Below, one piece after another: positions 6,791-9,924 of a stretch of 9,924 nucleotides of DNA. Source of the stretch: Terriglobia bacterium. GTDB lineage: Bacteria; Acidobacteriota; Terriglobia; UBA7540. The DNA lies in NCBI GenBank assembly GCA_030040515.1, contig JASHTO010000716.1, forward strand, positions 1 through 9,924. Direction: 5' to 3'. Position 1 is the first letter of the stretch. The number at the start of each line of letters is the position of its first letter. The notes beneath the pieces were generated by a model. The model did no database searches. It had not been told where the DNA came from and saw only the letters and a program-made list of their open reading frames with translations. The position numbers and the translations under genes were made by a program.

Positions 6791-6989
6791 GAGCGTGTCC
6801 GGGCTTGCACCGGAATCTTGATCCTACGGTTTAATCGGGTATCCTCAAATCCGTTGGGTGATCCCCCGGCTCTGCGGGGGAGGGGTTCCTTGGCGGTGGC
6901 GGTCAGTCCGTCAGTTGACGGCCAGCCACCGCAAAAGCCTCCGGCTTTGCCGGAGGATGATTACTTGCAGACCAAATTGGTGGAAAACT
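6791..6989. repeat. murC-ftsQ spacer with three GC-rich hairpins
   Basis: I see no convincing gene in this 199-nt gap. Three hairpins stand in a row: CCCCCG/CGGGGG at 6863-6880 (loop 6); GCGGTGGC/GCCACCGC at 6893-6932, enclosing a second small palindrome CCGTCAGTTGACGG at 6908-6921; and CCTCCGGC-TTT-GCCGGAGG at 6938-6956. The first and third share the loop-side sequence CCGGCTYTGC in the same orientation, suggesting a composite REP-like element. None is followed by a T-run, so they do not look like intrinsic terminators. The ftsQ frame stays open back to a GTG at 6858, but the encoded peptide looks like translated repeat. Confidence 0.6.
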
Positions 6990-7913
6990 ATGGAAATGGT
7001 TGATCAAGACGCGTTGCCCATTCCGGATGATCTTGGGTCGGACGAGGAATCGCCCTATCTGCGACGGCAGAAATCGCTCGCAGTGCGGCGCAGCCGGGTT
7101 TCGCGGCGCCTGCACATGGCGTTGTTTATCGTCGGCGTGCTGCTTCCTGTGGGTCTGGCAGGCTATGGCCTGGCGACATTTGCGCTCACCTCTCCCATTT
7201 TCGTGCTAAATTCGCCCGACGACATTGTGGTGGAAGGGAACCACTTTGTTTCGCGGGAAGAAGTGCTGAGTGCGCTGGGAATGCCGCTTACAGGGAACCC
7301 GAAGTCAGGGACCAACATCTTCCACATGTCTTTGGAGGCCCGCCGGCGGGGTGTGGAAGCCTTGCCCTGGGTGCGCAGTGCTTCCGTGACACGCATTTTG
7401 CCTCACGGACTTTTGGTGCACATTAATGAACGAACCCCGGTCGCTTATGCGGATGTGGGCGGGCACGTGAGCATGGTGGATGATGAGGGGATGCTGCTGG
7501 AAAAGCCGGACGGCGGCACCTTTGACTTTCCGGTGCTCTATGGTTTGGACAATTTGTCCAGTCTGGACGAGCGCCGCGCCCGCCTGACGCTTTATTCGGA
7601 ATTCATGAGGCAACTGGAGGCAGAAGCGCCGCGCGCCGGATGGACGATTTCAGAAGTTTACCTGGCGGACGCAGAAGATCTCAGAGCCCTGCTCGTTCGC
7701 GGAAAGCAGACCGTGGAGGTGCATTTTGGCCAAAAGGACTTTCTCGAGCGATTCCGGAATTTCCTGAACCTGCTTCCGCAAATCGAGAAAACGGATGCCC
7801 AGCCCGCTTCAGTGGATTTGCGTTATCGCAATCAAGTGGTGGTGGACGCCCGCCCGCCTGCGCCGTCCCATGAGCACCCAGCTCCTTCGAATGATGGCCG
7901 CGGAAAGGAATAA
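6990..7913 (+). CDS. ftsQ: Cell division protein FtsQ
   Basis: FtsQ (DivIB family) is a bitopic inner-membrane protein that links early and late divisome proteins, notably FtsB/FtsL. From ATG 6990 the protein has 307 residues: a charged cytoplasmic N-terminus (1-43), one transmembrane helix (about 44-66), a POTRA domain (about 75-147, including VEGNHFVSREEVLSALG and the LPWVRSASVTR...INERTPVAY end) and a beta domain ending at VDLRYRNQVVVD (275-286), then a Pro-rich tail. I chose ATG 6990 because GGTGGA lies 5 nt upstream and the residues before it come from hairpin DNA. ATG 6996 is a close alternative; GTG 6858 would add 44 residues of doubtful sequence. It ends 7 nt before ftsA, implying tight coupling. 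The neighbouring ftsA supports the family call for this poorly conserved protein. Confidence 0.92.
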   Translation: MEMVDQDALPIPDDLGSDEESPYLRRQKSLAVRRSRVSRRLHMALFIVGVLLPVGLAGYGLATFALTSPIFVLNSPDDIVVEGNHFVSREEVLSALGMPLTGNPKSGTNIFHMSLEARRRGVEALPWVRSASVTRILPHGLLVHINERTPVAYADVGGHVSMVDDEGMLLEKPDGGTFDFPVLYGLDNLSSLDERRARLTLYSEFMRQLEAEAPRAGWTISEVYLADAEDLRALLVRGKQTVEVHFGQKDFLERFRNFLNLLPQIEKTDAQPASVDLRYRNQVVVDARPPAPSHEHPAPSNDGRGKE

Positions 7914-7920
7914 TTAGAGA

Positions 7921-9141
7921 TTGGCTCGTAAGAACCAGTTGATTGTCGGGCTCGACTTGGGGAGCGTGAAGACCAGCGCGCTCGTGTGCAGGCCGAACTC
8001 GCAGGGCAAGCTGGAGGTGGCAGGCCTGGGAGTGGCGGAATCGAAGGGCTGGCGCAAGGGCGTCATTGTGAATCTCGACCTCACGGCGCTGGCTGTGAAG
8101 AAAGCCGTAGAAAGCGCTGAGGCGGCCGCCGGAGCATCGATCGATTCTGCTTATGTGGGCGTGGGCGGCGCGCACATCAAAGGTGTGAATTCCCGCGGCG
8201 CGATCAACCTGGGAAAAACTCCCACTTCCACCTGCGAGGTGGAGCGCGAGGATTGGCAGCGGGTGATTCAAACGGCGCAAGGCATTACGCTCCCGCCCGA
8301 CCGCCAGTTCCTGGAAGTGCTTCCGCAAAAATTTCTGCTTGATGCCCAAGACGGCATTCGCGACCCGGTGGGAATGGTGGGCGCGCGGCTGGGCGTGAAT
8401 GTTCACCTGGTGACGGCGTCCATCTCCGCCTCGCAAAATGTGGTGACGGCGGTGAACCACGCGGGTGTGGAGGTATTGAGCACGGTTTTTGAGCCGCTGG
8501 CTTCCGGCGCCGCCTGCCTCACCGCCGATGAGCGCGAGCTGGGAGTGGTGCTGGCGGATATCGGCGGCGGCACAACCGATCTGGTGGTTTATCACGCGGG
8601 CGTGGTTCGGCACACCGCGGTCATTCCCGTAGGCGGCGAGCATTTCACCAATGACATCGCCGTGGGGCTGCGCACGCCCATTCCTGAAGCTGAAAAGATG
8701 AAGAAGGCCTGGGGTGAGCGCGACCTCTCAAAACCCGCCGACACCCTTTTGGATGTTCCGAGCGTGGGCGACCGCCCGTCCCGCGTGGTGAGCTACGCCA
8801 TGCTGACGGAAATTATCGAACCGCGCTCGACCGAACTGCTTGAACTGATCCGGGCGGAAATCGGCCGCTCGGGTTGCGAAAACCAGTTGGGAAGCGGAGT
8901 GGTGCTGACCGGCGGAGGGGCGAAGGTGGGAGGGCTTCTGGCACTTGGTGAGAGCACTTTGGGAATGCCCGTGCGGATCGCCATGCCCACAGGCCTGGAG
9001 TTGATGGGAACGACCCTTCCCGATCCGGCATATTCGACGGTTGTGGGCCTGGCAATTTACGGTTACCGCCAACGTTTGTTGCATGACGCCAAGGAATCTT
9101 CAGGGTTGCTTGGGAAACTGTGGAGTAAGGTAAGCCGCTGA
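7921..9141 (+). CDS. ftsA: Cell division protein FtsA (TTG start)
   Basis: FtsA is an actin-like ATPase that anchors FtsZ filaments to the membrane and recruits later division proteins. The 406 residues show the actin-fold motifs: phosphate-1 GLDLGSVKTSA at 10-20, the FtsA-specific 1C subdomain at about 84-162, phosphate-2 ADIGGGTTDL at 212-221 and the adenosine motif VVLTGGGAKVGG at 327-338. The C-terminus GLLGKLWSKVSR (395-406) looks like the amphipathic membrane-targeting helix. The start must be TTG 7921: an in-frame TAG lies at 7915-7917, and there is no ATG or GTG between it and the phosphate-1 motif. AAAGGA at 7904-7909, in the last codons of ftsQ, is a possible but distant ribosome-binding site. 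With only 7 nt to ftsQ, translational coupling is likely. ftsZ follows. Confidence 0.97.
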   Translation: MARKNQLIVGLDLGSVKTSALVCRPNSQGKLEVAGLGVAESKGWRKGVIVNLDLTALAVKKAVESAEAAAGASIDSAYVGVGGAHIKGVNSRGAINLGKTPTSTCEVEREDWQRVIQTAQGITLPPDRQFLEVLPQKFLLDAQDGIRDPVGMVGARLGVNVHLVTASISASQNVVTAVNHAGVEVLSTVFEPLASGAACLTADERELGVVLADIGGGTTDLVVYHAGVVRHTAVIPVGGEHFTNDIAVGLRTPIPEAEKMKKAWGERDLSKPADTLLDVPSVGDRPSRVVSYAMLTEIIEPRSTELLELIRAEIGRSGCENQLGSGVVLTGGGAKVGGLLALGESTLGMPVRIAMPTGLELMGTTLPDPAYSTVVGLAIYGYRQRLLHDAKESSGLLGKLWSKVSR

Positions 9142-9151
9142 TGAATTGAAG

Positions 9152-9189
9152 CATTTTGCCATTTGGTCATTTTTTCAAATGGCAAAATG
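9152..9189. repeat. Perfect 14-bp inverted repeat between ftsA and ftsZ
   Basis: CATTTTGCCATTTG (9152-9165) and CAAATGGCAAAATG (9176-9189) are exact reverse complements around a 10-nt T-rich loop. It lies 10 nt after the ftsA stop and 19 nt before the ftsZ ribosome-binding site. The T-run is in the loop and none follows the stem, so it is a poor intrinsic terminator on either strand. It could be an mRNA processing or stability hairpin, an operator, or a repeat remnant; the TTTTGCC core is also the commonest unit of the ftsW-murG element. Confidence 0.75.
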
Positions 9190-9208
9190 GCACGATGAAT
9201 CAATGACC

Positions 9209-9215
9209 AAAGGAG
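9209..9215 (+). promoter_or_regulatory. Strong ftsZ ribosome binding site
   Basis: AAAGGAG ends 5 nt before the ATG at 9221. It is the clearest Shine-Dalgarno sequence in the window and decides the ftsZ start over an in-frame ATG six codons upstream at 9203, which it overlaps. Confidence 0.85.
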
Positions 9216-9220
9216 CCGTC

Positions 9221-9924
9221 ATGGGGAATGATTCCGGTTTGGGCGACCTCCGGGTGGATTTTTCCGATGACCTGCGCGCCGGCGCCAAAATCAAGGTAAT
9301 TGGCGTGGGTGGGGGCGGCGGGAACGCGGTCAATCGAATGATTGCTGCCGACGTGAAGGGTGTGGACTTTCTGGTGGCCAACACCGACGCCCAGGCGCTC
9401 CAGGTTTCCAGGGCTCCACTGAAAATTCAACTGGGCACGAAGCTGACCAAGGGTCTGGGTTCGGGTGGAAATCCGGAAGTTGGGCGCCGCGCCGCGCTGG
9501 AGGATACGGAAAAAATCATCGAGGCCCTGGAGGGTGCGGACATGGTTTTCGTCACTACCGGTCTGGGCGGCGGAACGGGGACCGGCGGCGCTCCCATCGT
9601 TGCGAGCTTGGCGCGCGAATTGGGCGCCCTGACGGTGGGAGTGGTCACCAAGCCGTTTGCCTTCGAGGGCAAGCGCCGGATGATGCAGGCCGAGCAGGGT
9701 CTGGCGGAATTGAGCCAGGGCGTCGACACGGTTATTTGCATCCCCAACGAAAAGCTGATGCAGTTTGTTGACAAGGGCACCAGCTTTTTCGAGGCATTTC
9801 GCATTGCCGATGATATCCTGCGCCAGGGCGTCCAGGGGATTTCCGACATCATCACCATCACGGGAATCATCAACCGTGACTTTGCGGACATCAAGACCAT
9901 CATGGAGGGCATGGGTTACGCGGT
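9221..9924 (+). CDS. ftsZ: Cell division protein FtsZ (3' end missing)
   Basis: FtsZ is the tubulin-like GTPase that polymerises into the cytokinetic Z ring. The frame is open to the right edge, giving the first 234 residues. Visible motifs are the N-terminal IKVIGVGGGGGNAVNRMI at 24-41, the nucleotide-contacting NTDAQAL at 54-60, the tubulin signature GGGTGTGGAP at 116-125, and the T7 loop NRDFADIKTIM at 218-228 with the two GTPase-activating Asp residues (D220 and D223). The missing part is the rest of the C-terminal domain, the linker and the conserved C-terminal peptide that would bind FtsA. ATG 9221 has a strong ribosome-binding site, suggesting much higher translation than the TTG-initiated ftsA before it. 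The 79-nt gap to ftsA holds a 14-bp inverted repeat. Confidence 0.97.
   Translation, partial: MGNDSGLGDLRVDFSDDLRAGAKIKVIGVGGGGGNAVNRMIAADVKGVDFLVANTDAQALQVSRAPLKIQLGTKLTKGLGSGGNPEVGRRAALEDTEKIIEALEGADMVFVTTGLGGGTGTGGAPIVASLARELGALTVGVVTKPFAFEGKRRMMQAEQGLAELSQGVDTVICIPNEKLMQFVDKGTSFFEAFRIADDILRQGVQGISDIITITGIINRDFADIKTIMEGMGYA

Noticed and set aside
6818..7003. A 61-residue open frame in the murC-ftsQ gap
   Set aside because: Its sequence is translated hairpin repeats, it overlaps the ftsQ start in another frame and shows no family features.
9152..9190. Rho-independent terminator between ftsA and ftsZ
   Set aside because: The stem is AT-rich and is followed by GCACGATG rather than a T-run; the T-run is in the loop.
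9203..9220. Upstream in-frame ATG (9203) as the ftsZ start
   Set aside because: The strong AAAGGAG overlaps its first codons and is ideally placed for ATG 9221; no ribosome-binding site precedes 9203.

Overview
This window is the downstream half of a bacterial division and cell wall (dcw) cluster, read entirely on the + strand: 'mraY - murD - ftsW - murG - murC - ftsQ - ftsA - ftsZ'. mraY is cut by the left edge and ftsZ by the right edge. The DNA looks moderately GC-rich. The gene order, with neither murB nor ddl between murC and ftsQ, the proteobacterial-like FtsQ/FtsA pair, and repeat-filled gaps between genes suggest a Gram-negative bacterium, most likely of the Acidobacteriota. That assignment is an inference from recalled gene order and general character, not from a search.

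Layout: mraY (1-725, 3' part) makes lipid I. murD (816-2765) adds D-Glu to UDP-MurNAc-L-Ala and carries an unusual, apparently disordered C-terminal tail of about 200 residues. ftsW (2833-3924) is the septal SEDS glycosyltransferase. murG (4169-5281) converts lipid I to lipid II. murC (5402-6790) adds L-Ala to UDP-MurNAc. ftsQ (6990-7913) is the POTRA-domain divisome linker. ftsA (7921-9141, TTG start) is the actin-like membrane anchor of the Z ring, and ftsZ (9221 to the edge) is the tubulin-like ring protein. Together they supply cytoplasmic precursor synthesis (MurC, MurD), the lipid-linked steps (MraY, MurG), septal polymerisation (FtsW) and division-site assembly (FtsQ, FtsA, FtsZ). No terminator or reverse-strand gene is visible, so one long transcript is plausible.

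The core genes look intact and ordinary. The less ordinary material is the MurD tail and the spacers. Only the ftsQ-ftsA gap (7 nt) is compact. The other six gaps (67-244 nt) all hold repetitive or palindromic DNA: heptamer-phased repeats before murD, ftsW and murG, the last forming a long inverted repeat; a GC-rich nested palindrome that overlaps the murG stop codon; three hairpins before ftsQ; and a 14-bp inverted repeat before ftsZ. I see no defence system, mobile-element gene, CRISPR array or RNA gene. I do not claim a new system here; the MurD tail and the repeat-filled spacers are the leads worth checking.
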